From Streptomyces regalis (GTDB taxonomy: Bacteria; Actinomycetota; Actinomycetes; Streptomycetales; Streptomycetaceae): DNA of 64,000 nt. Where the stretch lies: the NCBI RefSeq assembly GCF_001509475.1, contig NZ_LLZG01000361.1, positions 15,300-79,299 of the forward strand, read 5' to 3'. The position numbers and the translations under genes are program-made. Below are positions 40,667-48,652 of this stretch, one piece after another (position 1 is the first letter of the stretch; every line of letters begins with the position of its first letter). The notes beneath the pieces were generated by a model. The model had not been told where the DNA came from, did not search any database, and saw only the letters and a list, made by a program, of their open reading frames with translations.

Positions 40667-43177
40667 ATGGCAACGACCACACCAGCCGGTGTGCGGGCCC
40701 ACGCCAAGCACTCAGGAGGGCCGTCCGCCGACGGCGCTCCGATGTCGCACCGGCAGATCATGGAAGCGCTGACCGGGCTGCTGCTCGGCATGTTCGTCGC
40801 GATCCTGTCGTCGACGATCGTCTCCAACGCCCTGCCCGACATCATCAAGGACCTCGGCGGCGGCCAGAGCGCCTACACCTGGGTGGTCACCGCGTCGCTG
40901 CTGGCGATGACCGCGTCCACCCCGCTGTGGGGCAAGCTCGCCGACCTGTTCTCCAAGAAGCTGCTGATACAGCTGGCCCTGGTCATCTTCGTGGCCGGCT
41001 CCGCGCTGGCCGGCCTGTCGCAGAACGCCGGGACGCTCATCGCGTTCCGCGCGGTGCAGGGCATCGGCATGGGCGGCCTGTCCTCGCTCGCCCAGATCAT
41101 CCTCGCGGCGATGATCTCCCCGCGTGAGCGCGGCCGCTACAACGGCTACCTCGGCGCCACCTTCGCCACCGCGATGGTCGGCGGCCCGCTGATCGGCGGC
41201 GTCATCACCGACACCGACTGGCTCGGCTGGCGCTGGTGCTTCTACGTCGGCGTGCCCTTCGCCGTGATCGCGCTCATCGTGCTCCAGCGCACCCTGCACC
41301 TCCCGGTCGTCCGCCGGAAGGTCAAGGTCGACTGGGCGGGCGCCTTCTTCATCACCGCCGCGGTCTGCCTGCTGCTGGTCTGGGTGACCTTCGCCGGTGA
41401 CAAGTACGACTGGCTGTCCTGGCAGACGTACGCGATGACGGGCGGCGCGCTCGCACTGCTCCTGCTCTTCGTCCTCGTCGAGTCCAAGGCGAGCGAGCCG
41501 ATCATCCCGCTGCGCCTGTTCCGCAACCGCACCATCACGCTCGCCTCGCTGGCCTCGCTCTTCGTCGGCATCGCGATGTTCGCGGGCACGATCTTCTTCA
41601 GCCAGTACTTCCAGCTGGCCCGGGGCGAGTCGCCGACCATGTCCGGCGTCCTGACCATCCCGATGATCGTCGGCCTGTTCATCTCCTCGACCGTCTCCGG
41701 CCAGGTCATCACCCGCACCGGCCGCTGGAAGGCGTGGCTGCTCGCCGGTGGTGTGCTGGTGACGGCGGGCCTCGGGCTGCTGGGCACGATCCGCTACGAC
41801 ACCGAGTACTGGCACGTCGCGATCTTCATGGCCCTGCTGGGTCTCGGCGTCGGCATGATGATGCAGAACCTGGTCCTGGCCACGCAGAACCAGGTGGACC
41901 CGAGCGACCTGGGCGCCGCCAGCTCGGTCGTGAACTTCTTCCGCTCCCTCGGCGGTGCCATGGGTGTCTCGGCGCTCGGCGCGGTCCTCAGCCACCGCAT
42001 CACGCACTACGCCGAGGAGGGCCTGACCAAGCTGGGCGTGCAGGGCTCGTCCGGCCACGGTGAGATCCCGGACCTCGACGCGCTGCCCGCGCCCGTCCGC
42101 ACGGTCATCGAGAGCGCGTACGGCCACGGCGTCGCGGACGTCTTCCTGTACGCCGCGCCGATCGCCTTCCTCGCCCTCCTGTTCGCCCTGTTCATCAAGG
42201 AGGTCCCGTTGAAGACGAAGGGCGCCCTGGCCCAGGCCGCCGAGTCCGAGGCTCCGGAGCCCGCCGAGGCTGCCGCGCCGGCCGCCGCGCAGGAGCGGGT
42301 CCCGAGTTGGGCCGTCGCCTCCTCCGACACCGAGGCCGCTCCCGACGGCACCCAGAAGCTCGCCGCCGTCGCCACGGTGGCCCGCCCCGAGGAGTCCACC
42401 GGTTCCTCCTCCGGCGGCGTTCCGGTCCGCGGCTTCGTGCGGGGCGCGGAGAGCGCCCCCGTGCCGCAGGCTGCGGTCACGCTGATCTCGCTCGCCGGAC
42501 GGCAGCTCGGCCGGTCGGTGGCGCAGGCCGACGGCTCGTACGCGGTCGACGCGCCGGGCGCGGGATCGTACGTCCTGATCGCCTCCGCCGACGGATTCCA
42601 GCCGCAGGCCTCCACGATCGTCGTGAACGGCGACGAGCCGGTGTCCTACGACGTCCTGCTCAGCGGCACGAGCGGCCTGACCGGTGTGGTCCGGGCCGCG
42701 GGGAGCGCGCTGGCCGTCAAGGACGCGATGGTGATCGTCACCGACGTCCGCGGGGATCTGCTGGCCACCGCCGCCACCGGTGAGCAGGGCGAGTTCGGCT
42801 TCGCCGAGCTGGTGCCGGGTGCGGTGACCGTCGCGGTGAACGCCGCCGGGTTCCGGCCGCGCGCCCTGCCCGTCGAGATCGGCGGCACCGGGGTCACCCG
42901 GATCGAGGTCGACCTGGAGGCAGGTGCCCAGGTCCAGGGCGTCGTACGGGCGCCGCACGGTCCGCTGGCCGACGCCCGCGTGACCCTGGTCGACGCGGCG
43001 GGCAACGTGGTGGGCACCGCCACCACCGGGGCGGACGGGGCGTACGCCTTCACCGACCTGGACGGCGGCGAGTACACGGTCATCGCGACGGGTTACCCGC
43101 CGGTGGCGACGGCGCTGACGGTGACCGGCCGCGGCATCGACGACCACGACATCGCACTCGGCCACCCGGGCGAGTAG
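40667..43177 (+). CDS. DHA2-type MFS drug exporter with C-terminal Cna-B/CarboxypepD-like domains
   Basis: 836 residues from ATG 40667 (AGAAGGAAA upstream). Residues about 25-525 form a 14-helix DHA2 (EmrB/QacA) transporter with GKLADLFSKK (motif A) and FRAVQGIGMGGLSSL (motif C region). After a 65-residue linker come three Ig-like repeats of about 80 residues: VRGFVRGAESAPVPQAAVTLISLAGRQLG, LTGVVRAAGSALAVKDAMVIVTD and VQGVVRAPHGPLADARVTLVD, each ending in YAFTDLDGGEYTVIA-type strands. The fusion is unusual for a pump; the tail may face either side. The same domain begins the neighbouring yceI-like gene. Confidence 0.88.
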   Translation: MATTTPAGVRAHAKHSGGPSADGAPMSHRQIMEALTGLLLGMFVAILSSTIVSNALPDIIKDLGGGQSAYTWVVTASLLAMTASTPLWGKLADLFSKKLLIQLALVIFVAGSALAGLSQNAGTLIAFRAVQGIGMGGLSSLAQIILAAMISPRERGRYNGYLGATFATAMVGGPLIGGVITDTDWLGWRWCFYVGVPFAVIALIVLQRTLHLPVVRRKVKVDWAGAFFITAAVCLLLVWVTFAGDKYDWLSWQTYAMTGGALALLLLFVLVESKASEPIIPLRLFRNRTITLASLASLFVGIAMFAGTIFFSQYFQLARGESPTMSGVLTIPMIVGLFISSTVSGQVITRTGRWKAWLLAGGVLVTAGLGLLGTIRYDTEYWHVAIFMALLGLGVGMMMQNLVLATQNQVDPSDLGAASSVVNFFRSLGGAMGVSALGAVLSHRITHYAEEGLTKLGVQGSSGHGEIPDLDALPAPVRTVIESAYGHGVADVFLYAAPIAFLALLFALFIKEVPLKTKGALAQAAESEAPEPAEAAAPAAAQERVPSWAVASSDTEAAPDGTQKLAAVATVARPEESTGSSSGGVPVRGFVRGAESAPVPQAAVTLISLAGRQLGRSVAQADGSYAVDAPGAGSYVLIASADGFQPQASTIVVNGDEPVSYDVLLSGTSGLTGVVRAAGSALAVKDAMVIVTDVRGDLLATAATGEQGEFGFAELVPGAVTVAVNAAGFRPRALPVEIGGTGVTRIEVDLEAGAQVQGVVRAPHGPLADARVTLVDAAGNVVGTATTGADGAYAFTDLDGGEYTVIATGYPPVATALTVTGRGIDDHDIALGHPGE

Positions 43178-43180
43178 CGG

Positions 43181-43404
43181 TGGCCCGGTCGTCAATCTCC
43201 CGTCGTCCGCCCGAAGGGCGGGCCGCGCCGGTGGCGATGGGGGTGCCCCCGCGCGAGCCGAGCGAAGCCGGTTCGCGCGTGGCGGAGCGTGCAGCTGCAA
43301 GGCGGAGGAGGGAGTCGACGCGGAGCGTCGGCGACCGACGACAACGCGGCTGGGGGTCCCCCCTCTGGGGGAGCGCGTGCCAGACGAGATTGACGACCGG
43401 GCCA
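43181..43404. mobile_element. 224-bp element with 18-bp terminal inverted repeats (MITE-like)
   Basis: tggcccggtcgtcaatct (43181-43198) is exactly complementary to agattgacgaccgggcca (43387-43404). The interior is non-coding, carries the hairpin ccgcccgaagggcgg (about 43206-43220) and the 26-bp repeat copy 2. No target duplication is obvious. It fills most of the gap between the exporter and the yceI-like gene. Confidence 0.6.
43349..43374. repeat. 26-bp palindromic repeat, copy 2
   Basis: Same sequence as 1511-1536 except one base. Here it lies in non-coding DNA inside the 224-bp inverted-repeat element. Confidence 0.7.
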
Positions 43405-43508
43405 CGCCCCGGCCCGTGGCGGGTGGCGCGCTCTGAGTGGAGGTGCGTCGCGTCGCGGGCCGGCTTCTTTGTGGCCAATTTGTGAGTCTTTGCAGGGAGT
43501 TGGATGAG

Positions 43509-43987
43509 ATGGGACTGAGGGCGAGGATCCGCACCCGGGACGGATGGGCCGTGTCGCACGCCGTCGTCACGGTGACCGACATGACCGGAGCGCAGGTGCT
43601 GCGGGCGGAGGCGGACGCGGAGGGGGCCGTACGGGATCCGAATCCGCTGCCTGCGGGGGCGTACACCGTCATCGTCACCGCCGTCGGCTACGCGCCCGCT
43701 GCCGCGAGCGCGATCGTCACGGCGAGCGGGCGGGCCGAGGTCGGCACGGTGACGCTGGCCCGGCAGGGCGGCACCGAACTGCCACCGCCCGGACCGTGGA
43801 CCGTCGACCCGGCCCACTCCAGCGTGGGCGCCGTCGCTCAGCACCTGGGGATCTCCAGCGTGCGGGACCGTTTCACGCAGTTCTCGGGCTCGATCGAGAT
43901 CGCGCCGGATGATGTGGCCAAGCCCCGGTGGAGGCGGTGATCCGGGCCGCCGCCATCGACACGGGGAACGGGATGCGAGACGGGCAT
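43509..43987 (+). pseudogene. CarboxypepD-like/YceI fusion gene, frameshifted and truncated
   Basis: ATG 43509 behind GGGAG. An N-terminal Cna-B-like domain (RARIRTRDGWAVSHAVVTVTDMTGAQVLRAEAD...YTVIVTAVGYAP) is followed by the start of a YceI lipocalin (GPWTVDPAHSSVGAVAQHLGISSVRDRFTQFSGSIEIAPDDVAK). One missing base near 43925 ends the frame at 43940, while the true continuation (VEAVIRAAAIDTGNGMRDGH) runs in the next frame to 43987. There the tnpB element begins. The rest of the YceI domain is absent from the window. YceI proteins bind polyisoprenoids. Confidence 0.8.
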
Positions 43988-44016
43988 GTCAACTACCCGC
44001 CGCTAAAGCGTCGGGC
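43988..44016 (-). ncRNA. element right end with hairpin, probable 3' part of the omega RNA
   Basis: On the minus strand the tnpB stop TAG (44005-44003) lies inside the hairpin cccgacgctttagcggcggg, followed by tagttgac at the element end. In TnpB systems the omega RNA overlaps the tnpB 3' end and continues into flanking DNA as the guide. The predicted guide would read from 43987 downwards into the yceI fragment. Confidence 0.45.
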
Positions 44017-45247
44017 TTGCACAACGGGCATCACTGGCTGTGATGCTGCGTTTGCGTCCAGCCCCGCCCCGGCGCGTGTGCTCCGGCGGTGGGGCAGGGG
44101 CCGTTGACTGGACCCCGCGTCGCCACAACTCCCGCGCACGGGCGCGGATGTTGCGGGAGCCGTTCCGGTCTGCGTGATCAACGAATCCGCAGTTCCGGCA
44201 CGCGAACCAGGCCTGCGAGACACGGTTCGCCTTGTCCATGTGCCCGCACTCGGCGCAGGTGCGCGAGGTGTACGCCGGATCGACGTACACCACCGGCACC
44301 CCCGCCCGGCGGGCCTTGTACGCGATGAACGCTCCCAGCTGGGCGAACGCCCAGGAGTGGAGGGTGGCCCGTTGGGGCTTGCGAAGCCGTACCCGCTCGC
44401 GGATGCCCGTGAGGTCCTCCAGGGCGATTCCGCGACCGGTGCGTTCTGCCTCGGCCACCACGTGTTTCGCGATCTTGTGGTTGATGTCCCGCGCCCGTCG
44501 CGCTTCCTTGCGCCTGCGTTTCTTCAGGCGGCGTTTGGCGGACGGGGTGTTCTTGCGTTGCAGCCTGGCCCGCAGGCCGCGTTCCCGGGTGCGGATGCGG
44601 TTGAGTTCGCGTCCGGCCGTGATCTCGCCGTCCGAGGTGGTGGCGATGTTCACGATGCCCAGGTCGATCCCGAGGAAGTCCACCGGATCGGTGTTCAGCT
44701 CGGCCTCCGGGACCTCGCAGGTGGCGTTCAGGAACCACATGCCATCCCGCTCCAGCAGGTCCGACTCGCCCCTGCGATACAGCGCGAGAGTGGCCAGCTG
44801 CTCCGGACTGGCGGTGAACGCCACGTCCTTCACCCGCCCGGTCACGGTCCAGACCGACACCCGCCGCTCGGGGATCTGCCAGGACAGCATCCGGTCGTCA
44901 TAGGGCTGCGCGCCCTGCGGGTGGAAGACGATCGGCTTCTCGGTGGCCTGCCGGTAGCGCTTGGAGCCCGGCTTCCCCAGGTTCCCGGCCTTCAGGTTCG
45001 CCTTGAGTGTGGCGTACGCATCGCAGGTCTTCTTGATCGTGTGCTGGGCGGCCTGTGCGCCCAGGTTCCACCGGGACCTGATCTCGCCGTAGACGTGTTT
45101 ACGCAGGGCGAAGTTCTTGAACTCACCGCGCTCGAAGGCGACCTCACTGGCCCAGGTGGCGGCCTCGTTGCACGCATGCAGGGTCGCCTGGAGCGCCGCC
45201 GCCTGCTCCGGCGTCGGCAGCAGCTTTACCTGCACCACCAGCTTCAC
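44003..45247 (-). CDS. tnpB: TnpB RNA-guided nuclease
   Basis: 414 residues from GTG 45247 (VKLVVQVKLLPTPEQ, the usual TnpB start; longer starts exist). N-terminal helix-turn-helix and wedge region, then RuvC with Asp 195 (FLGIDLGIVN), Glu 277 (IALEDLTGI) and Asp 360 (DHADRNGSRN). The target-nucleic-acid-binding zinc finger is CAEC...CRNC (Cys 331, 334, 350, 353). All catalytic residues are intact, so it should be active. TnpB cleaves DNA next to a short TAM guided by omega RNA, promoting retention of the element. Confidence 0.92.
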   Translation of the reverse strand: MKLVVQVKLLPTPEQAAALQATLHACNEAATWASEVAFERGEFKNFALRKHVYGEIRSRWNLGAQAAQHTIKKTCDAYATLKANLKAGNLGKPGSKRYRQATEKPIVFHPQGAQPYDDRMLSWQIPERRVSVWTVTGRVKDVAFTASPEQLATLALYRRGESDLLERDGMWFLNATCEVPEAELNTDPVDFLGIDLGIVNIATTSDGEITAGRELNRIRTRERGLRARLQRKNTPSAKRRLKKRRRKEARRARDINHKIAKHVVAEAERTGRGIALEDLTGIRERVRLRKPQRATLHSWAFAQLGAFIAYKARRAGVPVVYVDPAYTSRTCAECGHMDKANRVSQAWFACRNCGFVDHADRNGSRNIRARARELWRRGVQSTAPAPPPEHTRRGGAGRKRSITASDARCASPTL

Positions 45248-45489
45248 AGGACCGAACGTACACATCCGCGCGAGAGGCCACCCCACGTTCGAAACCGATC
45301 AGCATAACGAGTGACGCATGCGACCTTGCATTGACGCCTGGGCGGGATTCCGGCCGCTCCATGACCGAGCAGGCACGCCGCTTGGCCCATGGATGATCAG
45401 CGCATCCGCCGCCTCGAATCCCGACAGTGGCCCTGGCCCACCATCGCTGCGGTCCTCGTCGAAGTCTTGTAGCCCAGTCCAGATACGCA

Positions 45490-45530
45490 GCGCCCCCGTT
45501 CCCCGGCCATGCGCCGGGGAACGGGGCGCC
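45490..45530. terminator. strong bidirectional hairpin
   Basis: gcgcccccgttccccggc / gccggggaacggggcgcc around a short loop, followed on the plus strand by tttgt. It lies 20 bases past the stop of the XRE/TPR gene. The remaining 200 bases up to tnpB contain nothing convincing. Confidence 0.8.
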
Positions 45531-45550
45531 TTTGTCGTTGTTCGTGCGTG

Positions 45551-46903
45551 CTACGCCGCGGCGACCAGCTCCCGCGCCCGCTCGTTGAAGTCCGCGACGA
45601 GCCGATGCTTCCCGAACGGCTCCATACGCCGCTGCAAGTCCTGCACCGCCTCGACGCACCGCGAGCTCTTGACCTGCTGCGACAGCCTCAGCGTCCGCAG
45701 CCCGGCCGCGTGTGCCGCCTCAAGGTCCCGCCGCTGAAGGTGTGAGACCGCGAGCGCCGCCTGCGACATCGCGCCTCGCCGAGCGCGCCGCTGCTGGCGG
45801 GCGTGGTCGATGGACTGGCGAGCGTGCTGCTCTGCGGTGGCCGCCTCCCCGAGGTCCCGGAAGGTGTTCGCGTGCTCGCCGTGCAGGTACGCGGGGTCGA
45901 TGAACGCCGCCCACTCCTGCTCGTCCTCTAGGCGCACCCGGCCATACGCCGTCTCCGACTGAGCGACGGCGCGCGCCGCTTCGCTCTTGTCGCCGAGCTT
46001 CGCGAGCGCGCGGGCTTCGAGCGCCCACAGGTCGGCGAGGCACGCGGGGGAGGTGTCCTTGCCGAGCCCGGCACGGCCGGCCTGCGCGAGCCGCCGCCCT
46101 TCGACGGGGTTGCCGAGCAGCGTCGCCTGGTCGGCCATGCCTGCCAGGACGTGCGCGCCGAGGGCAGCGTTCTTCGACTCCTCCGCCAAGCGCAGTGACT
46201 GGATCAAGTACCTCTGCGCGGTGCCGTGTTCGCCGTTGTCGTACGCCATCCATCCGAGAAGGTACGTCTGCTCGGCCGCCGCCTCGCACAGCGCACGTCG
46301 CACCTCGTCCGAGTGCGTACGGCGGAGCAGCGGGTAGACGTGCTGGTTCATGTACTCGGCGAGGATGAGCCGCCCTGAGCCGCCGCCCTGGAGTACGTCC
46401 ATCTTCTGGAACTCGCCGAACATGTTCTTCACCGCGGTGACGTCTTCGAGGCGCACGCGCGGTCCGGGTTCGGGGTGTTGGTCAAGCGTGTTGAGCAGCC
46501 AGTCGCGCGACGGCCCGACGGCTGCGACTGCGGCAAAGGGCGCCGCTGCCAGGAACTTGCGACGATCCACGTCGGCCCTCCCCAAGTCGGCAACGGCTTC
46601 CACCGTAACGGCGAAGTCGGCGTTGTAGAGGAGCGAGCGGTCCGTACTGCCGCCCTCGGCGAAGCCAAGGTCGTACGTCGTGACCCGAAAACCGACGGCT
46701 GCCGAGATCACGTCGGCGATGATCTCGGGAACGGGCTGACGTGGCTGGAGTCCGCCGAGCCAGCGTCGTACGGCCGTGGCGTCCGGCTGGATGTGAGGCT
46801 GCCCCCACGTCTGAGCTGCGACTTTGAGACGTCGGGCCAATTCCTTGTTGCTCATGCCGGACCGCTCAAGCCACCGTGCGAGATCCGTGTTCGGTGACGT
46901 CAT
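45551..46903 (-). CDS. XRE-type regulator with TPR-like C-terminus
   Basis: 450 residues, ATG 46903. N-terminal HTH: DLARWLERSGMSNKELARRLKVAAQTWGQPHIQPDATAVRRWLGGLQPRQPVPEIIADVIS. A Tat-like FLAAAPFAAVAAVG segment follows near residue 130, then helical TPR-like repeats to the end (LCEAAAEQTYLLGWMAYDNGEHGTAQRYLIQSLRLAEES...LADLWALEARALAKLGDKSEAARAVAQSE). This is the frequent Streptomyces Tat-motif/TPR regulator class found beside RiPP and signalling genes. It diverges from the HATPase/RiPP unit and may respond to a peptide product. Confidence 0.82.
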   Translation of the reverse strand: MTSPNTDLARWLERSGMSNKELARRLKVAAQTWGQPHIQPDATAVRRWLGGLQPRQPVPEIIADVISAAVGFRVTTYDLGFAEGGSTDRSLLYNADFAVTVEAVADLGRADVDRRKFLAAAPFAAVAAVGPSRDWLLNTLDQHPEPGPRVRLEDVTAVKNMFGEFQKMDVLQGGGSGRLILAEYMNQHVYPLLRRTHSDEVRRALCEAAAEQTYLLGWMAYDNGEHGTAQRYLIQSLRLAEESKNAALGAHVLAGMADQATLLGNPVEGRRLAQAGRAGLGKDTSPACLADLWALEARALAKLGDKSEAARAVAQSETAYGRVRLEDEQEWAAFIDPAYLHGEHANTFRDLGEAATAEQHARQSIDHARQQRRARRGAMSQAALAVSHLQRRDLEAAHAAGLRTLRLSQQVKSSRCVEAVQDLQRRMEPFGKHRLVADFNERARELVAAA

Positions 46904-47037
46904 GTTCAGCCCTTACCCCTTCGCTGCGGCGCGTAGTTCAACTGCCACCCTGTGCCACCCCCTTCGACGGTACCTCCGGATACGCCGCCGAGGTTGCCTG
47001 GTTGAGCGAACCAACCGTGCAGGCAAGGGAGTTGCAC

Positions 47038-47459
47038 ATGCCAAGACCGGTGGCGCAACGGTTCCCCCGAGCCGATGCGGCAGTACCCGAGGCCCGTTCC
47101 TTCTTACGCCGTGTGCTGGAGAAATGGAACATCACCGACCGTTCCGAGGACGCCTGTACTGCCTGTCCGAACTGGCCACGAACGCGATCGTTCACACGGG
47201 TGCAGAGGGCGAGTACTTCGACGTCGAGGTCTCCCTGGCCGACGGCTGCCTGCGCGTTGAAGTCCGGGATCTGACATGGCGGAAGCCGCAAGTGCAGTCG
47301 CCGACTCCGAATGACACGTCCGGACGCGGCCTGCTGCTCGTCGACGCATTGGCAGACGGATGGGAGGTAGAGCCGTGCGTCCCGCACGGCAAAACCGTAT
47401 GGACGGAATTCAAGATCGAGGAGCCGTCGCCGTTTCCGGCGGGAGCGACTCCGTGTTAG
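47038..47459 (+). pseudogene. HATPase_c (anti-sigma/RsbW-like) ATP-binding protein, frameshifted
   Basis: ATG 47038 with AAGGGAG upstream. The first frame gives MPRPVAQRFPRADAAVPEARSFLRRVLEKWNITDRSEDA; after about 47155 the frame changes (one base missing) and continues LYCLSELATNAIVHTGAEGEYFDVEVSLADGCLRVEVRDLTWRKPQV...TSGRGLLLVDALADGWEV, containing the N-box (ELATNAIVH) and the G-box (GRGLLLV). Complete orthologues are small kinase-fold ATP-binding proteins. Broken or mis-sequenced. Confidence 0.75.
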
Positions 47460-47971
47460 CCCAGGCCCCGACCGTGCCCGCCTCCGTCGCCCCGAGCGCT
47501 GGACTCCTCGCCTCGGTGGCCGCGTGGTTCTGGATCGACCTCACGCAGGCCGGCCACGTCGCCTTCCTGCTGATCGCGCACCCGCCCGAGCGGCGCCCCG
47601 ACGAATCACCGCAGGAGATCGAGGCGCGCATGCGCGGACTCGCCGACGCCCTCACGCTCGCCGCGCCGCACAAGCCCCTCCCGCACATCGGCCCCCGCCT
47701 TTTCATGCACCGATCTGCGGACGCGCTGCTCAGTCTCGACGACTGCGACTACCTCCTACGCGTACCCATCGGCGGGGAGTGGGCGCGCTTCGCCTGCGCC
47801 GGCGGAACGGTCACCATCGCGGTCGGCCTCGACCCCCTGGGTCCCGGAGCACCCCTCGCGGTCGTCGACGCGTATGTCACCGAGCGGGTCATCGAGGGAC
47901 GGCTCTACCTCGGAAAGACCCGTGCCGAGCATCCACGGAGCGCCGCCCGACCTGGGGTGATCCCCGTCTGA
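47453..47971 (+). CDS. hypothetical protein upstream of the radical SAM genes
   Basis: 172 residues from GTG 47453, overlapping the HATPase stop; GGGAG eight bases upstream. Segments: SVAAWFWIDLTQAGHVAFLLIAHPPERRPDESPQEIEARMRGLADALTLAAPHKPLPHIGPRLFMHR, DDCDYLLRVPIGGEWARFACAGGTVTIAVGLDPLGPGAPLAVVDAYVTERVIEGRLYLGKT. Mixed alpha/beta. Not recognised. Confidence 0.6.
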   Translation: MLAQAPTVPASVAPSAGLLASVAAWFWIDLTQAGHVAFLLIAHPPERRPDESPQEIEARMRGLADALTLAAPHKPLPHIGPRLFMHRSADALLSLDDCDYLLRVPIGGEWARFACAGGTVTIAVGLDPLGPGAPLAVVDAYVTERVIEGRLYLGKTRAEHPRSAARPGVIPV

Positions 47972-48044
47972 AGCTCCCCCAGCCGACACACCAGCGGCTG
48001 GGGTGATGAACCCCAACAACACCACCGAGAGGAAGCACGAGGAC

Positions 48045-48206
48045 GTGAGCAACAAGAAGAGCACCGTCAAGGCGGCGAAGGCCGAGATCAAGCGGGAGAT
48101 GCGGGGCGCCTCGAAGCCCCCTGCCAGCACCCAAGGGGCTCTCGCGGATCGCTATGTCCGCAGCCACACCCCCGACTCGCTGTACGGCGAGGACAAGAAC
48201 GCCTGA
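48045..48206 (+). CDS. hypothetical 53-residue basic peptide
   Basis: GTG 48045 (AGAGGAAG upstream; ATG 48006 would add 13 residues). VSNKKSTVKAAKAEIKREMRGASKPPASTQGALADRYVRSHTPDSLYGEDKNA. Not Cys-rich and no GG cleavage motif, so I do not call it a precursor peptide, though its place in the unit leaves that open. Confidence 0.5.
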   Translation: MSNKKSTVKAAKAEIKREMRGASKPPASTQGALADRYVRSHTPDSLYGEDKNA

Positions 48207-48295
48207 CCTCCAGGGCTGCGCCCTCCCAGGTACCCGGCGGTCGAGGCCACGACCGCCGGGCAAACGCCAACAGCTGAATAGGAGCTGACGACGCG

Positions 48296-48652
48296 ATGCG
48301 CGACCTTATCGGTTGCCTCGCCATCTGGTTAGGGCCGTCTTTCCGGCGCTTACTCCGATCTGCGGTGAGCCGGGCTGCGGCCTGTCTTGTACGCCCCGTT
48401 CCCGAACCACCGAAGCCCGTACTTCCGGAACCCGCGTCGTACATGCGGCGCCCACTACCAGCCCATGTACACGAGCGGTTCCGTCCCCTCGACGGACACG
48501 CGATCGCCCTTGTGCGCCCGTACGTCCTGGTTCACGAGCGCCGGATGGAGCAGTGGCGCCAGAGAGAGCGCCGTACCGCGCTCGCGATCGACGTGATGGC
48601 CATCGGCTACGAGTTCCCCCTCAACGACGGGAGGGTCCTGTGTACGACCTGA
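48296..48652 (+). CDS. hypothetical protein overlapping the radical SAM gene
   Basis: 118 residues from ATG 48296 (AGGAG upstream). The C-terminal part RPLDGHAIALVRPYVLVHERRMEQWRQRERRTALAIDVMAIGYEF is a motif common in small Streptomyces proteins beside regulators. It overlaps the next start by 13 bases, implying coupling. Confidence 0.6.
   Translation: MRDLIGCLAIWLGPSFRRLLRSAVSRAAACLVRPVPEPPKPVLPEPASYMRRPLPAHVHERFRPLDGHAIALVRPYVLVHERRMEQWRQRERRTALAIDVMAIGYEFPLNDGRVLCTT

Larger units (their letters stand above)
43988..45300 (-). mobile_element. solo-tnpB element (IS1341/IS605 group), boundaries approximate on the right
   Basis: The end at 43988 is set by the break in the yceI reading frame (gggcat then gtcaactacccgcc...). 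No TnpA gene is present, so it cannot move alone. The other boundary near 45300 could not be placed from the sequence. Confidence 0.6.

Noticed and set aside
40712..43678. 988-codon open frame on the minus strand
   Set aside because: Exact antisense shadow of the MFS exporter; translation is His/Arg/Asp-rich without domains.
45389..45472. 27-residue open frame starting MDDQRIRRLESRQWPWP
   Set aside because: No ribosome-binding site, too short, and in a terminator-rich gap; possibly a remnant.
48045..48206. 53-residue peptide as a second RiPP precursor
   Set aside because: No cysteines and no leader/core pattern; Lys-rich throughout.
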